Shown: positions 1 through 5,787 of the stretch, piece after piece
Position numbering within the stretch: the stretch's first letter is position 1
Layout of the letters: every line of letters begins with the position of its first letter
DNA from: Acidobacteriota bacterium
GTDB taxonomy: Bacteria; Acidobacteriota; Polarisedimenticolia; QHYA01
Assembly (NCBI GenBank): GCA_003223995.1
Contig: QHYA01000025.1
Coordinates: 1 to 8,386, forward strand
Reading direction: 5' to 3'
DNA: 8,386 bases
Notes under the pieces: generated by a model
What the model was told of the DNA's origin: nothing
The model's database searches: none
What the model saw: only the letters and a program-made list of their open reading frames with translations
Translations under genes and position numbers: made by a program

Positions 1-519
1 GTGTGCGGCCACCTGGGCGTCGGCCGCCGCGTGGCTCTCGGGGGGATGCACGCTGCGGCGCCGGATCCTGGCGTTCTCCGATGGTACAAGGTGCGCTCCG
101 GCGACAAGACCGTGACCTTTATCAACGCGTTCGCGGCCAACGATCCGGATTCGACGACGCTGATCTGGAAGCGGCTGGGCCTCGACCGCCCCGGCGACGG
201 CGGGAAGCGCATCGTCCTGGCCAACTGCCGCAAGGACCGGCTCCACCGTTCGGGGCAGCTTGCCGAGTTGGTCGCCGGGAGGCTGACCCCGGACCATATC
301 GTCCTCACCGGGGAGGGGACGGGCATCGTCGCGGTCCAGGCCCTCTCGAGAGGGATCCCGCCGGCGCGACTGAGCGACCTCGGTGGTCTGGAGGCGGGAC
401 CCGTGTACGAGCGCGTGCTGGGGCTGGTGGAGGACGAGGCGGTGGTCGTGGGGATCGGCAACATGGTCGGCCTCGGCGGAGAGATCGCGCTCCATTTCCG
501 CAACAGGGCAAGCGCGTGA
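1..519 (+). CDS. pgsB: PgsB/CapB poly-γ-glutamate synthase, C-terminal part (5' end outside window)
   Basis: This is the C-terminal part, about 172 residues, of the ATP-dependent amide ligase that polymerises glutamate at the inner face of the cytoplasmic membrane. The family is usually about 390-400 residues, so the N-terminal P-loop half lies before position 1 and no start can be assigned. Visible family hallmarks are AAPDPG (near residues 19-24), the strongly conserved VTFINAFAANDPDST block (38-52), VLTGEGTG (residues 101-108) and the C-terminal GIGNMVGLGGEI. The stop codon overlaps the GTG start of pgsC (GTGA, 516-519), which suggests translational coupling of two proteins that work as one complex. 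Identification rests on recognised family motifs and on the adjacent pgsC. The enzyme's polymer product (D-, L- or mixed PGA) cannot be read from this fragment. Confidence 0.9.
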   Translation: MCGHLGVGRRVALGGMHAAAPDPGVLRWYKVRSGDKTVTFINAFAANDPDSTTLIWKRLGLDRPGDGGKRIVLANCRKDRLHRSGQLAELVAGRLTPDHIVLTGEGTGIVAVQALSRGIPPARLSDLGGLEAGPVYERVLGLVEDEAVVVGIGNMVGLGGEIALHFRNRASA

Positions 520-965
520 CTGAGCAGGCGATCGGCCTCGGCCTCGTCATCAGCTTGATCTTCTCCGAGACGCTGGGGCTCGCAGCGGGGGGGATGGTCG
601 TCCCGGGCTATCTCGCGCTCATGATGCATCAGCCCTTGAGGATCCTGGGCACCATCCTCACGGCGCTGGCCACGCTGGCGTCGCTCAAGCTGCTATCCGG
701 CTACGTTTTGATCTACGGGCGGCGTCGCATCGTCGTCGCGGTCCTTATCGGCTTCGCCTTCGGAGCGCTCTCTCGTGACTATCTGATCGTCAAGGCGGGG
801 GACTCCGCCCTGGATATGCGCACGATCGGCTTCGTCATCCCGGGGCTGATGGCCAACTGGATGGAGCGGCAGGGGATCATCCCGACGATGAGCGTGATGG
901 TCACGACCGCCGTCCTGGTGAGGCTCCTGCTGATGCTGCTCAACGGAGGCAACATCATCCATTGA
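516..965 (+). CDS. pgsC: PgsC/CapC poly-γ-glutamate biosynthesis membrane protein
   Basis: This is the small integral-membrane partner of PgsB in the PGA synthase complex. It has 149 residues, the same length as I recall for Bacillus PgsC. It starts with GTG inside the pgsB stop, because homology begins at once (EQAIGLGLVISLIFSETLG) and leaves no room for another start. Family landmarks in order are the first membrane helix followed by GGMVVPGYLAL (about 25-35), the YGRRRIVV loop (about 67-74), and IGFVIPGLMANWMERQG (about 107-123), followed by a last hydrophobic helix. Four or five membrane helices are visible. The gene is translationally coupled to pgsB. Its end is 13 nt before the GTG of pgsW, and a GGAGG at 945-949 lies in its last codons. 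The reading frame is intact, with no odd features. Confidence 0.93.
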   Translation: MTEQAIGLGLVISLIFSETLGLAAGGMVVPGYLALMMHQPLRILGTILTALATLASLKLLSGYVLIYGRRRIVVAVLIGFAFGALSRDYLIVKAGDSALDMRTIGFVIPGLMANWMERQGIIPTMSVMVTTAVLVRLLLMLLNGGNIIH

Positions 966-978
966 GCCCGCGCCGCCC

Positions 979-2100
979 GTGAGCACGAACCGTACCTCGG
1001 CGGCCCCCCTGGTGGGCCTGGCCTGCCTGGCGCTCGTCCTCTACGCAGCCTCGGAGCGGTCGCTGTCTCCCGTCCACGCCGAGGCTTACAAGAAAAAGCT
1101 GGAGGCGGTTCGTCTGATGCAGGACGGTGAGGCGGCCGTCCTTTCGGCGAAGCGGCGGAAGGGAGTCTCCATCGACCGGAAGAACGACCCCGAGGGGTAC
1201 GGGGTGATCGGCCCGCAGTTCACACTCATCACGACCGACCGTGGCTCCCAGACGGCCAAGAGCCTGGCCGCGCATCCCAACTTCGCCGCCGCCGTGACGC
1301 AAATGATGCTCCTGGCCGGCGTGGAGCGGGGGGACCTCGTCGCCGTGGGCATGACCGGCTCCCTGCCGGGACTGAACCTCGCGGTGCTCTCGGCCTGCAA
1401 GGTCATCGGCGCCGACCCGCTCGTCATCACCTCCGTCGGCTCGTCCATGTTCGGAGCGAATGATCCCGAGCTCACCTGGCTCGACATGGAGTCGGCGCTC
1501 GTGGACAGAGCGATCCTCCCCTACCGTTCCCTGGCGGCGTCGCTCGGCGGCGGAGGGGATGTGGGGCGGGGGCTTTCTCCCGCGGGCCGGCAGCTCATAC
1601 TCGACGCTATCGCCCGCAATGGCGTGAAGCTGCTCGAAGTCGACAACGCGCTCGAAGCCGTCAAGCAGCGCATGACGCTCTACGACGCTGCGGCCGCCTC
1701 GCGCGGCAGGCGGATCCGGCTCTATGTCAACGTCGGCGGTGGCGTCGCGAGCCTGGGCGGCGCCCCGAACGCAAGGCTGATCCCCGCCGGCCTCAGCCGC
1801 CGTCTCACCGAGCGCAACTATCCCAACCGCGGCGTCCTCAACGTATTCGCGGAGAGGGGCGTCCCTGTGCTCCATCTCCTGGAGGTCGAGAAGCTGGCCC
1901 GGGAGCTCGGCATCACGGACGCCTCCCCCGGGACAGTGCGGCCCGGCCAGGGTCTCCTCTTTATCAAGTACACCTACAACCTCTGGATCGTCGGGGCCTC
2001 GGCGCTCCTGGTGCTCCTCGCCAACACTCTCGTGCTGAGGCTGGATATCCGGAAAAGGATGCTCCGGTGGTCTCGCTCGGAAAGGATCGCGCACTCATGA
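979..2100 (+). CDS. pgsW: PgsW-type poly-γ-glutamate system protein
   Basis: This 373-residue protein matches the 'poly-γ-glutamate system protein' (PgsW) family, which is found next to pgsB and pgsC in many non-Bacillus PGA loci. Its biochemical role is not established. One hydrophobic helix lies near residues 9-25 and a second near 334-355, followed by a basic tail (RKRMLRW). The large middle domain (about 30-330) is therefore probably held outside the cytoplasmic membrane by two anchors. Recognisable blocks are VAVGMTGSLPGLNLAV, ITSVGSSMFGANDPE and YVNVGGGVASLGG; the glycine- and serine-rich loops look like a ligand- or polymer-binding site, but that is inference. The GTG at 979 has no good ribosome site directly before it. 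A GGAGG at 945-949 sits too far upstream but is well placed for a rare in-frame ATT at 961. The stop overlaps the next gene (ATGA, 2097-2100). Confidence 0.88.
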   Translation: MSTNRTSAAPLVGLACLALVLYAASERSLSPVHAEAYKKKLEAVRLMQDGEAAVLSAKRRKGVSIDRKNDPEGYGVIGPQFTLITTDRGSQTAKSLAAHPNFAAAVTQMMLLAGVERGDLVAVGMTGSLPGLNLAVLSACKVIGADPLVITSVGSSMFGANDPELTWLDMESALVDRAILPYRSLAASLGGGGDVGRGLSPAGRQLILDAIARNGVKLLEVDNALEAVKQRMTLYDAAAASRGRRIRLYVNVGGGVASLGGAPNARLIPAGLSRRLTERNYPNRGVLNVFAERGVPVLHLLEVEKLARELGITDASPGTVRPGQGLLFIKYTYNLWIVGASALLVLLANTLVLRLDIRKRMLRWSRSERIAHS

Positions 2101-3014
2101 AGATCTTGAATCGGACCCCTGCTGCCGTGATGGTTTCGATGGCCGCTCTGCCAGCCGTCTTGCTCTGTTCCCCCGCTCTCGCCGAGACCTGGCGGGGAGT
2201 CGAGCGTCTGAAGGGCCGTGATCGGGTGACCGTGATCGTCGAGGAAAAGACGCGAACGTACTTCCGCGCCACGCCAGAGGCGCCCCTCACCGTCCCCGTG
2301 AAGGGTCCGGCGAGAGTGCGCTTGGTCTCCCGGGCCGAGCTGCCAGCGGGAGCTCAGGCTTCCTCTTATCGCGTCCGGGCGATGCTGGGTCGAAAGCTCC
2401 TCGAGCGGCAGGGCACGGAGAGCACGCCATCGAAGGACGCGCGCCTTGCAAAGACCCCGCGAGCGATCGGCCAGAGCCGTCAGATGATCGTGAACGTCCC
2501 GAAGGGGGAGCACGAACTGAAGGTTTCCATCGAGGGAGCGTCTTCGGTCCTGCTTCGCATCCTCGTCTCCGAGGGGGCCGGCCGCGAGGAGCGCACCGTC
2601 GGTCTCGCGCCCGTCGAGGCAGCCAGGACCGTGTCGTTGAAGGAGAACGAAAAGATCTTTCCCTACTACAGCGCTCTGCCCGGAAAACCGATACGGTTCA
2701 AGGTCGTCGGACCCGCGAGTCTGGACCTTGTCACCCGGCTCGACTACGACTCCTCCATGCGGGGTTCGCAGAGCTACCGCCTGGCGATCTCCGATGGCAG
2801 CAAGCATCCCCGCGAGGTGGAGTTCAAGACGACCAAGGCCCTGACGGCGATCTACGCGGACCTGCCGGAGCTCGTGCCGTCGAAGTTCCGCCGGCTCAAG
2901 CTCTCCGTGGGCGAGGGAACGCACGAGATCACCGTGGCGCTCCTCAAGCCGGTGACAGGATCGGTCGAGGTCCAGGCTCGCATCCCAGAGCCGTGGGTCG
3001 GGAAGGCTGAGTGA
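2097..3014 (+). CDS. Secreted two-module protein of the pgs operon, function unknown
   Basis: I do not recognise a named family. The ATG at 2097 is preferred over the GTG at 2067. It overlaps the pgsW stop (ATGA), has AAGGA 10 nt upstream, and gives a clean signal peptide: MKILNR, a hydrophobic core, and cleavage after ALA at residue 29. The mature part of about 276 residues lacks membrane helices, so it is probably periplasmic or exported. It contains an internal duplication. VKGPARVRLVSRAEL (68-82) matches VVGPASLDLVTRLDY (203-217). SSYRV (89-93) matches QSYRL (225-229). GEHELKV (137-143) matches GTHEITV (274-280). The spacing between blocks is nearly equal (68 against 70 residues from GP to H). 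Each module of about 105 residues looks β-rich. No cysteine or catalytic motif stands out in the mature protein. The overlap with pgsW implies a role in PGA export, anchoring or chain handling (inference). Confidence 0.85.
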   Translation: MKILNRTPAAVMVSMAALPAVLLCSPALAETWRGVERLKGRDRVTVIVEEKTRTYFRATPEAPLTVPVKGPARVRLVSRAELPAGAQASSYRVRAMLGRKLLERQGTESTPSKDARLAKTPRAIGQSRQMIVNVPKGEHELKVSIEGASSVLLRILVSEGAGREERTVGLAPVEAARTVSLKENEKIFPYYSALPGKPIRFKVVGPASLDLVTRLDYDSSMRGSQSYRLAISDGSKHPREVEFKTTKALTAIYADLPELVPSKFRRLKLSVGEGTHEITVALLKPVTGSVEVQARIPEPWVGKAE

Positions 3015-3070
3015 GGGATCGGGGGATCGGACCCGCCGACGTAAGACACAAGGTCAGCCTGCCAGAAAGA

Positions 3071-3098
3071 ACCCCCGCGGGATGCGCCCCGCGGGGGT
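3071..3098. terminator. Bidirectional intrinsic-type hairpin between convergent genes
   Basis: The sequence holds a perfect 11-bp inverted repeat, ACCCCCGCGGG (3071-3081) and CCCGCGGGGGT (3088-3098), with a 6-nt loop. It lies 56 nt after the pgs operon stop on the + strand and 37 nt after the porin stop on the - strand. Read on the - strand it is followed by TCTTTCTGGC, a moderate U-tract, so it is a fair terminator for the porin. On the + strand the downstream bases are purine-rich, so for the pgs operon it may act less efficiently or mainly protect the 3' end. Confidence 0.65.
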
Positions 3099-3135
3099 GG
3101 AGTGGAAAAGGCGAAAGGGCTGGTTGAGGAAGACG

Positions 3136-4599
3136 CTACTTGAGGAACACGCGGAGGCCGGCGTAGAAGCGGGTCACCGAATCGTTGGGGTTGCTGCCGC
3201 CGCCGGTCAACCCGTCATCGGGGCTGAGGTTGGAGTAGTTGGCGTAGAGGGAGACGTTCTCGGAGTACCGGTACTGGTACCAGAGGTCCCATTCGGTGCC
3301 GAAGTCCTCGATCTTGACCGAGTCGACCTTGTCCTCCGTCGGTTGGAACTTCCAGTACCGGCCGCCGAACATGTGCTCGCCGTTGTCGTAGTTGAGGTCG
3401 TAGGCGACGTTGTAGGCCGTCAGGCCGGAGCTGAAACCTGACGGGCCGGATCCGATGAAGTAACCGCTTCCGATGTTGGCGCCGAAGAAGTCGGCATTGC
3501 CATAGCGGCCATGGTTGCTCGGGAAGAGGGCCACCCAGGAATCTATGTTCTTGTCCGTGACGTTGTCGTCGCCGGACTTGTAGATGATCCCTCCGCTGAC
3601 CCTGTGGATGGTGTCGCCCATGGCGAAGTTCCACCCCACGGAGCCGTCAATGATCGTGCCGCCAAAGTCGAGCTTGTCGGTGAAGTCCCCGTCTCCGTTA
3701 AAGTCTCCGACGTCGGTCACATCACCGGTTTGCATGGCCCCCTCGATGTTCCAGTCCAGGGGGAAGTCATCGGCGTCCTTCTTGGTCTTGACCGCCCGCC
3801 ACCAGTGGGCGCCGAATGTCCAGAGGTGCGGCGCGCCGATTGGATCGAAGACGTCTCCCGTGAATCCGTCCTGGAAGCCGATGCCGTAAACGTCCACATC
3901 GCCCCAGCCCTCCTCCTCGCCCGTCTTGAGGGAGAAGACGCCGCCGTCGAGGACGTGATTGTCGTGTGCGGCATCGACCGTCAAGCTCGAATCGATCGGC
4001 TCTGTCTGCGAGGTCCTGAAGTAGAAGGCGTGGACGCTCCAGTCCTTCTCGTCATACCCGGCCTTGATGCCATCGAAGACGGTTCCGTTGTAGAACTCCT
4101 CGTTTCCGATGATCAAGCCCGTGCCGAGGGGTGACTCCATCCGGCCGACCTTGGCCCAGAAGTCGGAGCCTCCGATCTTGTTGAGCGCGACGTAACCCTG
4201 GTACAGCGAGGTCTCACTCTTCCTGGCGCCAGGCAGCGCGGAATCGCCGTCCAGGTTCTGACCTACAGGGCCGAAGAAGCCGAAGAACCCGTTGGTGGCA
4301 AACGACTGCTGCGGATCCTGGTTGCCCCAGCTCCCCCAGTTCTGGACCTGGATCTTCACTGAGACGTCGTCAGCCAGTTGCCCGTCCACGCCCACGCGGA
4401 ACCGATAAGGCATGAACGTGAAGGCGTCCTGTGTGCTGCCGTTATCGTTGAGATCCAGGTAGTTTTCCAGCCGCTCCCAGCGGCTTCGCACTTCTGCACT
4501 GACCTGCCACTTCTGGTCGCCCGCATCGGCGGCTCGGGCGAGAGGGACGGATGCCACCATCCCCACGACGAGCACTGCAAGCAACAGCTTCCTATGCAT
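3136..4599 (-). CDS. Alginate-export-family-like outer-membrane β-barrel
   Basis: This 487-residue protein has a signal peptide (MHRK, hydrophobic core, cleavage after ARA at residue 23). The remaining sequence consists of alternating short β-strands with aromatic girdles and polar loops, typical of a large outer-membrane barrel. Features that recall the alginate-export/porin superfamily are FRVGVDGQLADDVSVKIQVQN (about 67-87), VGRMESPLGTGLIIGNEEF (151-169), FDGIKAGY, and a terminal strand ending FYAGLRVFLK. The ATG at 4599 is chosen because GGAGGG lies 6 nt upstream and the signal peptide begins there; the longer open frame to 4692 lacks both. Two Asp/Asn-rich loops, near 49-58 and 299-308 (DFNGDGDFTD), resemble Ca2+-binding loops. 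The gene is monocistronic, convergent with the pgs operon and followed by a hairpin. Substrate is unknown; a general porin or sugar-acid channel are alternatives. Confidence 0.75.
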   Translation of the reverse strand: MHRKLLLAVLVVGMVASVPLARAADAGDQKWQVSAEVRSRWERLENYLDLNDNGSTQDAFTFMPYRFRVGVDGQLADDVSVKIQVQNWGSWGNQDPQQSFATNGFFGFFGPVGQNLDGDSALPGARKSETSLYQGYVALNKIGGSDFWAKVGRMESPLGTGLIIGNEEFYNGTVFDGIKAGYDEKDWSVHAFYFRTSQTEPIDSSLTVDAAHDNHVLDGGVFSLKTGEEEGWGDVDVYGIGFQDGFTGDVFDPIGAPHLWTFGAHWWRAVKTKKDADDFPLDWNIEGAMQTGDVTDVGDFNGDGDFTDKLDFGGTIIDGSVGWNFAMGDTIHRVSGGIIYKSGDDNVTDKNIDSWVALFPSNHGRYGNADFFGANIGSGYFIGSGPSGFSSGLTAYNVAYDLNYDNGEHMFGGRYWKFQPTEDKVDSVKIEDFGTEWDLWYQYRYSENVSLYANYSNLSPDDGLTGGGSNPNDSVTRFYAGLRVFLK

Positions 4600-4605
4600 G
4601 GGTCT

Positions 4606-4611
4606 CCCTCC
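4606..4611 (-). promoter_or_regulatory. Shine-Dalgarno site of the porin gene
   Basis: GGAGGG on the - strand lies 6 nt before the ATG at 4599. It is the strongest ribosome site I noted at any start in the window. It decides the start against the upstream in-frame ATGs at 4656 and 4692, and it suggests a highly translated message, as expected for an abundant outer-membrane protein. Confidence 0.75.
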
Positions 4612-4641
4612 GCTAAAGTTCGCTCGCAATCTGACTGAGCT

Positions 4642-4661
4642 GGCTAGCCCCCCCATGGGGG
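4642..4661. repeat. Two adjoining short palindromes in the porin leader
   Basis: GGCTAGCC (4642-4649) and CCCCCATGGGGG (4650-4661) are back-to-back perfect palindromes between the leader hairpin and the ribosome site of the porin gene. In RNA the C-run and G-run could pair locally or with neighbours. They could also be chance in GC-rich DNA. Confidence 0.35.
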
Positions 4662-4672
4662 ATTTACAGACA

Positions 4673-4703
4673 CGCCCAGACCCGTTTCCCACGGATCTGG
4701 GCG
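4673..4703 (-). promoter_or_regulatory. Leader stem-loop at the 5' end of the predicted porin mRNA
   Basis: Read on the - strand, arm CGCCCAGATCCGT pairs with ACGGGTCTGGGCG around a GGGAA loop. This gives 13 bp with one T-G position, which becomes a G·U pair in RNA. On the + strand the same position is an A-C mismatch, so the full stem exists only in the porin-strand transcript. It lies 73 nt before the start codon, and its first base coincides with the +1 expected from the σ54-like element just upstream. It is not followed by a U-tract, so a terminator is unlikely. A 5'-end mRNA stabiliser or a regulator-binding inverted repeat fits better. Confidence 0.55.
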
Positions 4704-4713
4704 GCTGCGTACA

Positions 4714-4729
4714 AGCAATAGAGACGCCA
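4714..4729 (-). promoter_or_regulatory. σ54-like (-24/-12) promoter for the porin gene
   Basis: The - strand reads TGGCGTCTCTATTGCT. TGGC and TTGCT match the -24 and -12 cores of the RpoN consensus (TGGCAC-N5-TTGCW), with exactly 10 nt between the GG and the GC. The middle bases differ from consensus. The predicted +1 is about 4703-4704, giving a leader of about 104 nt. No gene for an enhancer-binding protein lies in the window. No convincing σ70 pair was found in this spacer. Confidence 0.45.
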
Positions 4730-4844
4730 CCTGTGCCCAGCGGTGGATCGTTCAGTTAAGTGCTTTTATTTCAGTTAGTTATGAATGAGACGAGCCGACG
4801 TGAGGGAGATGCCGGAACTGCCGGCCGACTCCGGATCGTTGGAT

Positions 4845-4866
4845 CGGATTCGGGAAATTGAATCCG
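4845..4866. repeat. Inverted repeat between the Mrr-like gene and the porin promoter
   Basis: CGGATTC (4845-4851) and GAATCCG (4860-4866) form a perfect 7-bp inverted repeat around an 8-nt spacer. It lies 22 nt after the Mrr-like stop and about 140-165 bp upstream of the predicted porin +1. No U-tract follows on the - strand. It may be a weak 3'-end hairpin of the upstream gene. Its distance would also suit a site for a σ54 activator, though it is single and unproven. Confidence 0.35.
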
Positions 4867-4888
4867 TGGCGTGGGTTGTCGTGTCGAT

Positions 4889-5671
4889 TCAGGAGGGAGG
4901 CCGGCGATGCGCGAGCACCCAGATCCGCTTCAAAGAAAGCTCCATACGAAGCTCCTCTGGAAGCCTTTCGTACACCTCGAGCAGGTTCTCGAGCGCTCGC
5001 TCCTGGTCCCAGACCCGGATCCGGAAGAAGGACTCCTCCTCGCCGATCTCCCTGCTCTCCAGCCCTCCCCACGCGATGAGCAGCCCCTGCTCGGCCCCCA
5101 CGGCGTCCATGCTGTCTCGCAGGGATCCCAGAGCTTCGCGACCGGCTGGTCGTCCGAAAGGCTCCAGGCATACGCAGATCCGGACGGGGCCCAGCCCGAG
5201 CGGCCCCCCCGCGGCGAGAAAGCTCATCGATCCTCCGGGACCGGCCTGCCCGCGTCTGGTCTCGAAGCCATGGGCTGCGAGCACAGCCTCCGAGAGCCGG
5301 ACCAGTTCCCGCCCCCGGAACCTCTTGCCGATGACCTCGAGGATTTGCTCCCTCGATTGGCGGCCGATGTCGGGCGTCCGGGACGGCCTGAGAGCCCTCG
5401 ACGGAGGGGGCGGAGGCGCGACGTCCGCGACGGTGGGATCGTTGATCAGCCTCCGGAGGCTCTCCTCGGCCCCGTCGAGCGGGATGAGGGCGAATGTCGC
5501 GAAGCCGTCGAATGCACTGAGAAGGTCGCTGCTGATCAGCTCGCGTGCGATTCCCTTCCGCATCCAGCGCACTGGCCGCGTGTGATTCATCCCCGGCCCC
5601 AGATCGCTCCGGCAAACGTAGTCCCCCGTGATCTCCGCCACGGCCACAGCGGTTTGGGTGCTCAGAGGCAT
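4889..5671 (-). CDS. Mrr-like restriction endonuclease homologue with lost catalytic residues
   Basis: From the first ATG the frame codes 260 residues. The N-terminal part (VAVAEITGDY, HTRPVRW, SSDLLSAFDGF, residues 9-57) matches the region before the nuclease in Mrr-type proteins. A proline-rich linker follows (85-90), then the Mrr_cat-like domain (about 118-252): ELVRLSEAVLAAHGFETR, FLAAGGPLGLGPVRI, WDQERALENLLEVYERLPEELR, LKRIWVL. Active homologues, as I recall them, have GGxDxLAA and VQVK there. Here the aspartate is Ser150, and the Q and K of QxK are Cys168 and Glu170, so DNA cleavage is unlikely. The ATG at 5671 has no clear ribosome site, and homology continues upstream of it, so the true N-terminus is uncertain. 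The gene probably lies on one transcript with the GT-C gene upstream. It is either a decaying pseudogene or a non-cutting DNA-binding derivative. Confidence 0.72.
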   Translation of the reverse strand: MPLSTQTAVAVAEITGDYVCRSDLGPGMNHTRPVRWMRKGIARELISSDLLSAFDGFATFALIPLDGAEESLRRLINDPTVADVAPPPPPSRALRPSRTPDIGRQSREQILEVIGKRFRGRELVRLSEAVLAAHGFETRRGQAGPGGSMSFLAAGGPLGLGPVRICVCLEPFGRPAGREALGSLRDSMDAVGAEQGLLIAWGGLESREIGEEESFFRIRVWDQERALENLLEVYERLPEELRMELSLKRIWVLAHRRPPS

Positions 5672-5770
5672 GACGACGAGATCGCCGAGCTGGGCTGTCC
5701 AAACGAACTCGTGAAGCTGCGCCGAGTGGTTCGCGATACGGCTGTCTCTTGAATCGGGATAGGTGCGCCG
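5672..5770 (-). pseudogene. Mrr N-terminal coding remnant without a start codon
   Basis: The 33 codons directly upstream of the ATG at 5671, in the same frame, read RRTYPDSRDSRIANHS, AQLHEFVWTAQ and LGDLVV. This is the usual Mrr-family stretch (…YPD…RIxNWxxQLW.F….GDLVVLPL), so it is real homologous coding. The frame stays open up to a stop at 6023-6025 but has no ATG, GTG or TTG between that stop and 5671; only rare starts such as ATC at 5737 occur. The first 40-50 family residues (the WxVRAG region) are not found in any frame nearby. The sequence looks cut about 20 nt after the stop of the GT-C gene. Start-codon loss or a deletion junction are the likely causes; a non-canonical start is the alternative. 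Confidence 0.6.
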
Positions 5771-5787
5771 GTATGCAAACCGAACAT

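Noticed and set aside
955..2094. Long open frame on the - strand across pgsW (379 codons)
   Set aside because: It is antisense to a well-recognised gene, and the translation is rich in Arg, His and Gly with no family motif, signal or ribosome site. Long antisense frames are expected in GC-rich coding DNA. The - strand frame 1974-2924 is rejected for the same reason.
3511..4134. Long + strand open frame inside the porin gene
   Set aside because: It is a Val/Asp-rich mirror of the barrel repeats with no family signature, and the - strand gene has a signal peptide, ribosome site and barrel pattern.
4727..4746. CCACC-N10-GGTGG inverted repeat overlapping the -24 element
   Set aside because: Five-base arms with a ten-base spacer are expected by chance at this GC content. 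The repeat could be an operator, but there is no further support.
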